DNA from: Alphaproteobacteria bacterium
GTDB taxonomy: Bacteria; Pseudomonadota; Alphaproteobacteria; Puniceispirillales; UBA1172
Length of the DNA stretch: 11,174 nt
Assembly: GCA_023259875.1 (NCBI GenBank)
Contig: JALRFL010000137.1
Location: forward strand, 1 to 11,174
Direction: 5' to 3'
In this document: piece by piece, positions 1-8,367 of the stretch
How the letters are laid out: every line of letters begins with the position of its first letter
How positions within the stretch are numbered: position 1 is the stretch's first letter
Position numbers and translations under genes: made by a program
Notes under the pieces: model-generated
Told to the model about the DNA's origin: nothing
What the model saw: the letters and a program-made list of their open reading frames with translations, nothing else
Databases searched by the model: none

Positions 1-2
1 AT

Positions 3-80
3 TCCGGTAAAACACTCAGGCAAATAGCGCAGCAAAATGGTCTTGATGAGAAGAAGTTAAGATACTTTTCAGAAAAGTAG
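3..80 (+). other. Possible C-terminal fragment of an unidentified protein at the left edge
   Basis: Frame 3 is open from the window edge to a TAG at 78-80 and reads 25 residues beginning SGKTLRQIAQQNG and ending in LRYFSEK. The composition looks protein-like (amphipathic, charged, K/E/Q-rich), but I cannot name a family. It does not resemble the N-terminal region of RecN, which would be expected upstream of the recN part that follows. An open stretch this short can arise by chance. If one A were added to the AAAA run at 73-76, the frame would pass the TAG and join the frame used by recN. The sequence up to about 145 is near 40 percent GC by hand count, lower than the recN coding sequence that follows. 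It could be a broken gene, foreign DNA or an assembly artefact. Confidence 0.25.
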
Positions 81-145
81 GCAAAGAGACCTTTCGGGAG
101 CTGTATGGATATTACAACACAGAGTCATCCAAACCACTGTCACAA

Positions 146-1234
146 ATGGAGAGAAGACAGCTTGATCACCTAGCCCCAGAGGCTGGCGAAGAAAGCAAGC
201 TGATGGAAGAACGCGATGTGCTGGCGAATGTCACCCGAATTGCCGACGCGCTTAGCCAAGCTGATCATCTTATTAATGGTGATGCTGGCGCCCTTAGTCA
301 GATTGCCCAATCCAGCCGCCAGATAGGGCGTATCAGTGATGTTGCTGGCTCTCTTACCAAAGATATCGAAGCCGCGCTTGAACGCGCTGAGGTGGAAATC
401 AGTGAGGTGGAAAGAGCCCTAGCATCCGCCCAAGCCAATCTTGAGGGTGATCCCGGCCGTATGATCGCGTTGGATGATCGGTTGCATGAGTTGCGCCAGC
501 AAGCCCGCAAGCATGAGGTTGAGGCAGATGACCTAATGGCCTTGCATGACGATCTGCGCCAGCGTCTCGCCGCCATAGAAGACAAAGCCGGAGATTTAGG
601 CAAATTAGCCAAGGCTCGTGATGAGGCGGCGGCAAATTATCACGCCGCCAGAGAGGCGATCAGCCAATCACGCCAGAGTGCCGCTGGCAAACTTGATGCC
701 CTGATTATGGCTGAATTGCCGCCCCTTAAACTTGAACAAGCTCGGTTTATGACGAAAGTCACGCCCTTATCTGATGCGCAGATTGGCCCGCGTGGTGGTG
801 ACGCTATCCGATTTGAGGCTAGCACCAACCCGGGCATGGCCGAAGCGGCGATTGACCAGATCGCGTCTGGCGGAGAATTAGCGCGGTTCTTATTGGCGCT
901 TAAAGTTGTGCTCTCTGATAGCGAAGCCCCGGCAACCCTTATCTTTGATGAGGTTGACGCAGGGGTTGGCGGTGCAGTGGCATCAGCCGTAGGAAGCCGC
1001 CTAGCCCGACTAGGTGAGCAAACCCAATCTATTGTCATCACCCACTCCCCCCAAGTCGCCGCCAGAGGAAAGCATCATTACCGGATCAGCAAATCTGTTG
1101 CTGAAAACGGGGCAATATCAACCACTGCCATGCTGGATGAGGATGAGCGCGTTGAGGAATTAAGCCGGATGCTGGCAGGGGAAAAGATCACGGATGAAGC
1201 CAAGGCCGCGGCGCGGCGATTATTGGAAGGCTAA
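146..1234 (+). CDS. recN: DNA repair protein RecN, C-terminal part only (5' part missing)
   Basis: RecN is an SMC-like ATPase acting in double-strand break repair. The visible part holds a charged coiled coil at about residues 70-180, an ABC signature-like SGGEL at 241-245, a Walker B TLIFDEVDAG at 264-273 and the THSPQ switch motif at 299-303, ending in the usual small C-terminal region. These match the distal half of the family. Full RecN is about 550 residues; this is 362 from the first ATG, and the N-terminal ATPase half with Walker A is absent. The ATG at 146 has no Shine-Dalgarno sequence and sits where family members are mid-protein, so it is probably not a natural start. In-frame sequence is open upstream to a TGA at 47-49 but does not look like RecN. 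The stop lies one base before ligA, suggesting co-transcription. Identity is secure; whether the gene is truncated in the genome or only in this assembly is not known. Confidence 0.9.
   Translation: MERRQLDHLAPEAGEESKLMEERDVLANVTRIADALSQADHLINGDAGALSQIAQSSRQIGRISDVAGSLTKDIEAALERAEVEISEVERALASAQANLEGDPGRMIALDDRLHELRQQARKHEVEADDLMALHDDLRQRLAAIEDKAGDLGKLAKARDEAAANYHAAREAISQSRQSAAGKLDALIMAELPPLKLEQARFMTKVTPLSDAQIGPRGGDAIRFEASTNPGMAEAAIDQIASGGELARFLLALKVVLSDSEAPATLIFDEVDAGVGGAVASAVGSRLARLGEQTQSIVITHSPQVAARGKHHYRISKSVAENGAISTTAMLDEDERVEELSRMLAGEKITDEAKAAARRLLEG
1225..1230 (+). promoter_or_regulatory. Ribosome binding site of ligA
   Basis: GGAAGG sits 5 bases before the ATG at 1236, inside the last codons of recN. 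It favours that start over the in-frame ATG at 1194, which would add 14 residues lying entirely within recN. Confidence 0.7.
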
Positions 1235-1235
1235 G

Positions 1236-3323
1236 ATGGCCATATTGCCTAAACCTGTTTCAGATTTGACCGAAGATGAGGCCCGTGCCGAGCTGGAACA
1301 ACTGGCCATTGATATCCATTATCATAACCAACGCTATCATAGCGAAGATGCACCAGAGATCGCAGACGCTGATTTTGATCAGATGGTCAGACGCAATCAA
1401 GACATTGAGGCCAGATTTCCGCATCTTATCCGACTTGATAGCCCCTCACATCAGGTTGGTGCCGCGCCTTCGGCGCAATTCACCAAACGCCGCCACCAAG
1501 TGCCGATGCTGTCGCTGTCTAATGCCTTTGACGATGAGGAAGCCACAGAGTTTGACCACCGTGTGAAACGCTTTCTTAACTTGCCTCTTGATAAAAACCT
1601 GGCCTATTCGGTTGAGCCGAAAATTGATGGGTTGTCTATTTCCCTGCGTTATGAAAACCAGCATTTAGTGGCAGGCATCACGCGCGGTGATGGTGTTGAA
1701 GGCGAAGATGTGACCGCCAATATCCGCACCATTAGCGATATCCCCCAACGCTTAAGAGATTGCGATTTAGAGGTTGCCGAAGTCCGCGGTGAGATTTTTA
1801 TGACGAAAGCGGATTTTCAGGCATTAAACATAGCCCAAGAAGAAAAAGGCGGAAAAGTTTTTGCAAATCCCAGAAATGCGGCGGCAGGATCACTTCGCCA
1901 GAAAGACGCCAGCATCACCGCTGAACGCCCCTTGAGGTTTTTTGCTTATGCCGCAGGTGAGATGAGCGCATGGAATGTGTCTAGCCACCACGACTATCTT
2001 GACCAGTTGAAAGGCTGGGGGTTTGTCATAAATCCCTATTCCCATACAGCCTCATCCATGGGCGATGCGCTTTTGCAATATCAGGTGATAGCGGCGGCAC
2101 GACCGGAGCTGGAATATGATATTGACGGGGTTGTCTATAAGGTGGATCGCCTAGATTATCAGAACCGGCTAGGCCAAGTCAGCCGTTCACCGCGCTGGGC
2201 GATTGCCCATAAGTTTCCTGCGGAAAAGGCAGAAACCCGTATCCTTGGCATTGATATTCAAGTGGGACGAACGGGTGCGCTTACGCCGGTTGCCAGACTT
2301 GCGCCAGTCACCGTTGGCGGTGTTGTGGTATCTAACGCCACGCTTCATAATGAGGATTATATCAAAGACAAGGATATCCGCGTTGGGGATTTGGTTCAGA
2401 TTCAACGCGCCGGTGATGTGATCCCTCAAGTGTTGAGCGTCAATATTTCTGCCCGTGATGGGCAAGAGACTGGCTTTATTTATCCTGATCTGTGCCCGTC
2501 TTGCGGATCGCCTGCGATACGACCAGAGGGGGAAGCGGTGCGCCGATGTGTGGGGCAACTGTCTTGCCCTGCCCAATTGCTGGAACGCTTAAAGCATTTT
2601 GTTAGCCGTGATGCCTTTGATATCGAAGGCTTAGGGGCAAAAATGATAGCAGAACTGCATCACGATAACCTGTTGAAAGAGCCTGCGGATATCTTTCGCC
2701 TGTCAGAACATCAAGCTGATCTATCAAAACGGGCAGGTTGGGGCGAGATTTCCGTTAACAATCTGTTGGCGGCGATTGAACAACGGCGAGAAATCCCATT
2801 AGAGCGGCTGATTTATGCCCTTGGCATTCGCCAAATTGGGCAAGCCACCGGGCTTTTGCTAGCGCGGCATTTCGGGTCTATTGATCAGCTTATGGCGACC
2901 GCTGAAGCCGCCATAGGCGAAGATAACGCGGCGTGGGAGGAGCTCATTGGCATTGATCAGATCGGGGAAAGCATGGCGCGTGATCTGATCCGGTTTTTCC
3001 AAGATGACCATAATCACCTTGCCTTGATGCGGCTGCTTGATCAGATCACCGCTATCCCACCAGAAGCGGTTGCCGCAAATAGTCCGGTGGCAGGAAAAAC
3101 CGTTGTTTTCACAGGCACACTTTCACAGATGAGCCGCGCCGAAGCCAAAGCCAAAGCCGAATTGCTGGGGGCGAAAGTGGCAGGTTCGGTTTCCGCAAAG
3201 ACCGATTATGTGGTGATCGGCGCCGATGCAGGAAGCAAAGCGCGCAAAGCCGCGGAGTTAGGGTTAATGATATTAGACGAAGACGCTTGGATTGCCCTGA
3301 CCCAAACCGCGCCAAGTGCATAA
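1236..3323 (+). CDS. ligA: NAD-dependent DNA ligase LigA
   Basis: LigA seals nicks in duplex DNA using NAD+ and is the essential replicative and repair ligase of bacteria. The 695-residue product has the normal length and domain order. An N-terminal NAD-binding Ia domain contains the HYHNQRYHSEDAPEIAD region. The adenylation domain carries the nucleophile in KIDG at 129-132 and DIDGVVYKV at 295-303. An OB fold follows, then a zinc finger with Cys420, Cys423, Cys438 and Cys444, helix-hairpin-helix repeats at about 455-590, and a C-terminal BRCT domain at about 618-691. All catalytic landmarks I can check are intact. The start at 1236 is supported by GGAAGG five bases upstream. It follows recN with one base between stop and start, so the two are probably one transcript. 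It ends 18 bases from the convergent peptidase gene, with no obvious terminator hairpin. Confidence 0.97.
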   Translation: MAILPKPVSDLTEDEARAELEQLAIDIHYHNQRYHSEDAPEIADADFDQMVRRNQDIEARFPHLIRLDSPSHQVGAAPSAQFTKRRHQVPMLSLSNAFDDEEATEFDHRVKRFLNLPLDKNLAYSVEPKIDGLSISLRYENQHLVAGITRGDGVEGEDVTANIRTISDIPQRLRDCDLEVAEVRGEIFMTKADFQALNIAQEEKGGKVFANPRNAAAGSLRQKDASITAERPLRFFAYAAGEMSAWNVSSHHDYLDQLKGWGFVINPYSHTASSMGDALLQYQVIAAARPELEYDIDGVVYKVDRLDYQNRLGQVSRSPRWAIAHKFPAEKAETRILGIDIQVGRTGALTPVARLAPVTVGGVVVSNATLHNEDYIKDKDIRVGDLVQIQRAGDVIPQVLSVNISARDGQETGFIYPDLCPSCGSPAIRPEGEAVRRCVGQLSCPAQLLERLKHFVSRDAFDIEGLGAKMIAELHHDNLLKEPADIFRLSEHQADLSKRAGWGEISVNNLLAAIEQRREIPLERLIYALGIRQIGQATGLLLARHFGSIDQLMATAEAAIGEDNAAWEELIGIDQIGESMARDLIRFFQDDHNHLALMRLLDQITAIPPEAVAANSPVAGKTVVFTGTLSQMSRAEAKAKAELLGAKVAGSVSAKTDYVVIGADAGSKARKAAELGLMILDEDAWIALTQTAPSA

Positions 3324-3341
3324 TCTAGGCATCATTCCGAT

Positions 3342-5171
3342 TTAGTTTTCAAGGATAGGCGCGGTTGCGGCAGTAAGCCAAGCCGTCACATGACCGCGTT
3401 CAGGGATATCATCAATCGCAGCAATCAATGGTGCGATTTTTTCTTGAACCTCACGGTGGTAGTCATTAATCCACTGCCTTTCCGCCTCTGACAGCAGATC
3501 ACCTCTGATCAAACGGCGATCAAACGGCACAAGGGTGAGATGTTCAAAGCCCAGATCATCCTTTACCTTGCTATGCTTTGTCTCGCTATCAGGGTTTATG
3601 ACTAACAACAGGTTTTCTAACCTTATCCCAAAAGCCCCATCACGATAATATCCCGGCTCATTTGACAGCACCATTCCTGCTTCAATGTTGATCTGCCCAC
3701 GCGGTGAGATATTTGCTGGCCCTTCGTGGACACTCAAACAGCATCCCACCCCATGCCCTGTGCCATGGGCAAAATCCAGCCCAACATTCCACAACGGTTG
3801 ACGCGTAATGGCATCAAGTTGCACCCCTGTTGTGCCCTTGGGAAAACGCTGTTGGTCAAGGGCAATATGCGCTTTTAATACCGTGGTATAACAAAACGCG
3901 GCATCCTCTGGCGCGTCTTCAGGGGCGCGGCCTATGAAAACTGTGCGCGTAATATCTGTGGTGGCGTCATGATATTGCCCACCGGAATCCACGAGATACA
4001 GGCTGTTTGGGGCAAGCAAGGCGTTTGTGTGTTCTGTGGCGCGATAATGCACAATTGCCCCATGTTCCCCACAGGCAGAAATAGTTCCGAAACTATCGCC
4101 CAGATAACCATCGACTTGCCGCCGAAAGGATTGCAATTTAGCCGCCGCCGCCATCTCTGTTAGGTCTCCATCAGGTGCCGCGTCATCCAGCCATGCCAAA
4201 AAGCGGATCATCGCAACCGCATCCCTTTGGTGGGCGGTGCGAAATCCCTCGGCCTCAACCTGATTTTTAATGGCTTTGCATGGGGTAATTGGCCCAGATT
4301 GGCTGTGAAGTTTTGCCCCTGCCGTGGACAAGGCATCTCTTATGCCAAACGGACAATGCGCAGGATCAATCCAAACCGTCTGTCCTTGATATTGCGCTAA
4401 CGATGACATAAGCAGGTCAGCCGGTTTGATGGTTATGTGATCGGTCTTTATGTCCGCTAACGCTTGAGGGTCATGAAATATCGTCACCTCACCTTTCTCG
4501 GTCAAGATAGCAAAGGCCAGCATCACAGGCGTGTTTTCCAAATCAGACGCGCGAATATTTAACAGCCACGCCAGTTCGGTAGGATCACTGATCAGCAGAC
4601 AATCTGCCCCTGACGATGCCATCTGGTCGGTGATAGCGGCAATTTTATCCTTGCGGTCGCGGCCATGATAAGCGCTATCAACATTCCATGCTGGGGTGGT
4701 ATGCGGCGCTGGTTTATCCTGCCAGATGCTATCAATAAGGTTTTCAGCAGTTGGCACTAGCCCAAGGAGATTTTTGCCCTTAGTCGCCAATTCCTGACTA
4801 AGGCGTTCATAGGCAGATACTGTCATCAACATAGGATCAAAACCAATCTTGCCGCCATTGCCATCACCTGTGTGTTTCAGCAACCAATCCGCCACCCCTA
4901 CAGCCGGCATAACGTGGCACTGCCAGTTGTCATCAGTTTGATCCGCCATTTGCAGGCGGTAGCGACCATCACTGAATAACGCCGCGTGATCTGGCGTTAC
5001 TACCGCCAGACCTGCTGAACCAGTAAAACCGCTGATCCATGCCAGCCTTTCATCGGCTGGCTGAACCTCCTCACCGCAAAAGGCATCACTTCGCGGAATG
5101 ATCAGCGCATCCAGACCATGTGCGGCAAGACATTTTCTAAGTGCCTTCAAACGATCATCTGATGCAGTCAT
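3342..5171 (-). CDS. Xaa-Pro aminopeptidase (aminopeptidase P, M24B, three-domain type)
   Basis: This cytoplasmic metallopeptidase removes N-terminal residues that precede proline. The 609-residue protein has two creatinase-like N-terminal domains (about 1-310) and a C-terminal pita-bread M24 domain (about 312-530), followed by the C-terminal extension of the long, eukaryote-like aminopeptidase P form. The five metal ligands can be placed by spacing: Asp395 (VDSGGQY), Asp406 (TTDITRT), His473 (HGTGHGVG), Glu505 (SNEPGYY) and Glu519 (IRLEN). No ligand is missing. The ATG is preceded by AAGGA about 8-9 bases upstream. It is the last gene of a minus-strand run after uvrD and prmA, 38 bases beyond prmA, and its end converges on ligA. 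The substrate is not evident from context. A gene symbol such as pepP is often used for the shorter E. coli form, so I leave it blank. Confidence 0.94.
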   Translation of the reverse strand: MTASDDRLKALRKCLAAHGLDALIIPRSDAFCGEEVQPADERLAWISGFTGSAGLAVVTPDHAALFSDGRYRLQMADQTDDNWQCHVMPAVGVADWLLKHTGDGNGGKIGFDPMLMTVSAYERLSQELATKGKNLLGLVPTAENLIDSIWQDKPAPHTTPAWNVDSAYHGRDRKDKIAAITDQMASSGADCLLISDPTELAWLLNIRASDLENTPVMLAFAILTEKGEVTIFHDPQALADIKTDHITIKPADLLMSSLAQYQGQTVWIDPAHCPFGIRDALSTAGAKLHSQSGPITPCKAIKNQVEAEGFRTAHQRDAVAMIRFLAWLDDAAPDGDLTEMAAAAKLQSFRRQVDGYLGDSFGTISACGEHGAIVHYRATEHTNALLAPNSLYLVDSGGQYHDATTDITRTVFIGRAPEDAPEDAAFCYTTVLKAHIALDQQRFPKGTTGVQLDAITRQPLWNVGLDFAHGTGHGVGCCLSVHEGPANISPRGQINIEAGMVLSNEPGYYRDGAFGIRLENLLLVINPDSETKHSKVKDDLGFEHLTLVPFDRRLIRGDLLSEAERQWINDYHREVQEKIAPLIAAIDDIPERGHVTAWLTAATAPILEN

Positions 5172-5209
5172 AAAGCGGCTTCCTTAATCCCCATGGTCTT
5201 ATGGCCTTT

Positions 5210-6097
5210 TTATGCATTAGGTTTTTCCATCAGCAAAGTCATCCAGTCCCCAATCGGCATGCTTTCAAGATGCACAAGCCCGACCTGTTGGTGGGCGCGG
5301 ATCACCTCGTCGGCATGGGCCAGATTTAGACCCGATAAGATCACCTTGCCCCCCGGTTTTAACGCCGCCGCCGCGTCCTTTGCCATGGCGATTAGGGGAG
5401 AAGGCAGAATATTCGCCAAAATGAGATCAAATGGGACTTTGGCTTTGATCACATCAGCTTGATAGCCGTCTGAAAGCCCACAAGAAATCACATGATCAAC
5501 CGCATTGCGTTGACAATTTTCCTGCATCACGGTTACCGCAACGGGATCATTATCTACCGCAACAATATGGCAAGCCGGATTAATCTTTGCCGCCGCAATC
5601 GCCAGAATACCACTGCCTGCACCAATATCGGCTACGGCATAAGGGGTTTCTGGTGGCAGAACCTGTTCAAGAAAAAGAATACAGCCATGGGTGGTGGCGT
5701 GATTGCCAGAGCCAAAAGCCAATCCAGCGTCAAGATGAATACCTGTTTTTCCCTTTGGCACAGGATCGCTAACATGACTGCCATAGACCCAGAACCGGCC
5801 AATTTCTAGCGGTTTCAAATCCATCCAATTTTTTTGTAGCCAGTCGATATCAGGCACAGGGCTAATCGCCGGCGGTGAGGCAGTGATCGCAAAATGTTCC
5901 TCAAGATCATCAATAGCAACAGATAATCGGCTGTGGTCTGGCTGTTGGCGCGTAATGATAATCATATCCCATGGCTGATCATCATGGTCACGGGTAACGC
6001 TGATGGTTTCGCCATCAGTGGCCGCCATCAGCATTTCACCAGCCAGGTCATGATTGCCCGTCACATTAAGGCGGATTTGCCAGACCGTATCTGTCAT
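5210..6097 (-). CDS. prmA: Ribosomal protein L11 methyltransferase PrmA
   Basis: PrmA uses S-adenosylmethionine to trimethylate lysines and the N-terminus of ribosomal protein L11. The 295-residue product is close to the family's usual size. An N-terminal substrate-recognition domain (about 1-90) leads to the conserved GLAFGSGNHATT at 125-136. The SAM motif I VADIGAGSGIL is at 155-165, the acidic motif VDNDP at 181-185, and the catalytic-site strand LANILPSPL at 227-235. KPGGKVILSGL follows at 247-257. All conserved landmarks are present. The start ATG overlaps the uvrD stop as ATGA and has no strong Shine-Dalgarno sequence, which points to translational coupling with uvrD. Loss of PrmA is usually tolerated in bacteria, so its place here says little about regulation. 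Identification is firm; the L11 substrate is inferred from the family. Confidence 0.95.
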   Translation of the reverse strand: MTDTVWQIRLNVTGNHDLAGEMLMAATDGETISVTRDHDDQPWDMIIITRQQPDHSRLSVAIDDLEEHFAITASPPAISPVPDIDWLQKNWMDLKPLEIGRFWVYGSHVSDPVPKGKTGIHLDAGLAFGSGNHATTHGCILFLEQVLPPETPYAVADIGAGSGILAIAAAKINPACHIVAVDNDPVAVTVMQENCQRNAVDHVISCGLSDGYQADVIKAKVPFDLILANILPSPLIAMAKDAAAALKPGGKVILSGLNLAHADEVIRAHQQVGLVHLESMPIGDWMTLLMEKPNA

Positions 6098-8367
6098 GAT
6101 TTATGTACCCGTTCCACGAAACCTGCCACCACTTTTTTATCGCCTGCCTTATCAAAAGCAATGGTCAATCTGTCGCCTTCAATAGCAATGACATTGCCAT
6201 TTCCGAATTTCTGATGAAACACCCGATCACCAATTGCATAATCGCTCTGTCCGGTTAAGGCCGATGTTCCCTCAACTGGTGCGCGTGATGGGGTAAATCC
6301 GCGTTGCCGGCGTTCCTGTAATCGCGCCCAGCCGGGGCCATAACCGCTTGCCGCGGTAGGAATAGGCATATGATCAAAGGTTACCGGCTTGGCAGTGCCA
6401 CTTGCCATGCCATGTTCGGTTTCCTCAATCAGATGCTCATCCGGCAATTCTGCAAGAAACCGAGAGGGTATGCCGCTTTGCCAAAGACCATGGACACGGC
6501 GGCTCGCCGCATATGAGATAAAAATTTGTTTTCGCGCACGGGTGATGCCAACATAGGCCAGTCGGCGTTCTTCTTCTAGGCCGCTTGCGCCTTTTTCATC
6601 CATGGTGCGCTGCGATGGAAACGCGCCTTCTTCCCAGCATGGCAGGAACACAACATCAAACTCTAGCCCCTTAGCCGCGTGTAAGGTCATTAACATCACC
6701 TCACCCCCAGCATTGGTGTTGTCACCATCCATGACCAAAGAAATATGTTCAAGAAAGCCGGGCAAATCCTCAAAACTATCCATGGCGGTGACCAGTTCTT
6801 TGAGGTTTTCCAATCTTCCTTCGGCGTCGGGGGTTTTTTCTTTTTGCCACATGGTGGTGTATCCGGATTCGTCCAGCACCGTCATGACCAATTCGGTATG
6901 GGGGATATGTTCTAATTGCCCTCGCCAAGTGATAACCATATTCACAAACTCTGCCAAATGCTTGCGTGCGGCAGGCTTTAGGGTCGTATCACTTAACATA
7001 TTTTCTGCCGCCGCCAGCATGGGCAAGCCTTGCTGACGCGCCGCGTTGCGGATAGTGGCAATGGTTTTCGCGCCTAGCCCACGGGCGGGGGTGTTGACAA
7101 TGCGTTCAAAAGCCAGATCATCCGCAGGCTGAACAATCAGGCGCAGATAGGCGATAGCATCGCGGATTTCCTGTCGCTCATAGAACTTTGCCCCAATCAC
7201 CCGATAAGGGATACCTAGGCGGATAAACACATCTTCAAACTCGCGGGTTTGGTATCCTGCCCGCACCAGCACGGCCATGCTATCAAGTGGCACATTCTCA
7301 TGTCGGGCAAGGGATTCAATGCGGTCGGCCACGGCCCTCGCCTCGCTCGCCCCATCCCAAAAGCCGTTAACACGAACCTTTTCGCCATGCTGATCATCGG
7401 TATAGAGGGTTTTGCCCAATCGCGTTTCGTTATGGGATATCAGCACAGAGGCGGCACCAAGAATATGGCCAGTGGAACGGTAATTTTCCTCAAGGCGGAT
7501 GGTTTCGGCTTCGGAGTAAATCTCAGCAAAGCGGAGCATATTAGCAACCTCTGCCCCACGCCACCCATAGATGGATTGGTCATCATCCCCAACACAGCAC
7601 AGATTGCGTGATTTCTGAACCAACAGGCTTATCCACAAATATTGCGCCACATTGGTATCTTGATATTCATCCACCATGACATGCGTGATGCGCTGATGAT
7701 AATCCGTCAGAATATCTGGATACTGATTGAATAGCGTCAGATTGTGCAAAAGCAGATCACCAAAATCACAGGCGTTAAGCTCAAGCAAACGCTGTTGATA
7801 TTGGGCATAGAGATCCGCACCACTACCCTCAACCAAATTGCTAGCATCAGCAAGGCTGACCTTATCAGGGGTAAGCCCTTTATCTTTCCAGCGGCTGATC
7901 ATGGCTAACACCATGCGCGGAGGGTTGCGTTTGACATCAATATGATTGGCTTCCATCACCTGTTTGATCAAGCGCAACTGATCATCCGTATCAAGGATGG
8001 TAAAATTGGCTTTCAGCCCTACGGCTTCGGCATGACGCCGTAAAATGCGCGCGGCAAGCGCATGAAATGTGCCAAACCACACCTGTTCCACCATAGGGCC
8101 AATCATATTAGCAACGCGATCTTTCATCTCGCGCGCGGCTTTATTGGTAAAGGTAACCGCAAGGATATTCCATGGCTTTGCCTTGCCTGTGGAGATCAAA
8201 TTGGCAAGGCGGCAAGTCAAAACACGAGTTTTCCCTGTCCCTGCCCCTGACAGGACAAGCAAGGGGCCATCACAATGTTCCACCGCCTTTTTTTGAGGGG
8301 CGTTTAACCCCTGAAGCCATGGCGGAGTATCGGGCGCATCTTTAGGAAGAAAACTTTCTGTTTGCAT
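6094..8367 (-). CDS. uvrD: UvrD/PcrA-type superfamily 1 DNA helicase
   Basis: This ATP-driven 3'-5' DNA helicase acts in nucleotide excision and mismatch repair and clears RecA filaments. All SF1 motifs are visible in the 757-residue protein: Walker A GAGTGKT at 41-47, motif Ia TFTNKAA at 72-78, motif II VDEYQDT at 232-238, motif III DDDQSIYGWRGA at 261-272, motif IV RLEENYRS at 291-298, motif V TLHAAKGLEFDVVF at 561-574 and motif VI YVGITRAR at 605-612. A C-terminal Tudor-like segment (about 712-754, with VFHQKFGNGNV), known in UvrD/PcrA to contact RNA polymerase, is preserved. The ATG at 8367 has AGGA 7 bases upstream. It is the first gene of the minus-strand run and overlaps prmA by four bases. 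UvrD and PcrA are hard to separate by motif; the symbol follows usage in Proteobacteria. Confidence 0.96.
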   Translation of the reverse strand: MQTESFLPKDAPDTPPWLQGLNAPQKKAVEHCDGPLLVLSGAGTGKTRVLTCRLANLISTGKAKPWNILAVTFTNKAAREMKDRVANMIGPMVEQVWFGTFHALAARILRRHAEAVGLKANFTILDTDDQLRLIKQVMEANHIDVKRNPPRMVLAMISRWKDKGLTPDKVSLADASNLVEGSGADLYAQYQQRLLELNACDFGDLLLHNLTLFNQYPDILTDYHQRITHVMVDEYQDTNVAQYLWISLLVQKSRNLCCVGDDDQSIYGWRGAEVANMLRFAEIYSEAETIRLEENYRSTGHILGAASVLISHNETRLGKTLYTDDQHGEKVRVNGFWDGASEARAVADRIESLARHENVPLDSMAVLVRAGYQTREFEDVFIRLGIPYRVIGAKFYERQEIRDAIAYLRLIVQPADDLAFERIVNTPARGLGAKTIATIRNAARQQGLPMLAAAENMLSDTTLKPAARKHLAEFVNMVITWRGQLEHIPHTELVMTVLDESGYTTMWQKEKTPDAEGRLENLKELVTAMDSFEDLPGFLEHISLVMDGDNTNAGGEVMLMTLHAAKGLEFDVVFLPCWEEGAFPSQRTMDEKGASGLEEERRLAYVGITRARKQIFISYAASRRVHGLWQSGIPSRFLAELPDEHLIEETEHGMASGTAKPVTFDHMPIPTAASGYGPGWARLQERRQRGFTPSRAPVEGTSALTGQSDYAIGDRVFHQKFGNGNVIAIEGDRLTIAFDKAGDKKVVAGFVERVHKS

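Noticed and set aside
1194..1235. Longer ligA start adding 14 residues
   Set aside because: The extension lies within recN, has no good ribosome-binding site, and does not resemble LigA N-termini; the ATG at 1236 has GGAAGG well placed.
2187..2576. Open frame of 129 codons on the minus strand inside ligA
   Set aside because: It lies opposite the adenylation/OB region and zinc finger of ligA and has no recognisable domain.
5172..5209. Possible terminator between prmA and the peptidase gene
   Set aside because: Only a four-base CCAT/ATGG stem is present, too short to be a convincing terminator; the genes more likely share a transcript.
6602..7036. Open frame of 144 codons on the plus strand inside uvrD
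   Set aside because: It is antisense to the conserved helicase region, low in protein-like features, and explained as a shadow of uvrD codon use.
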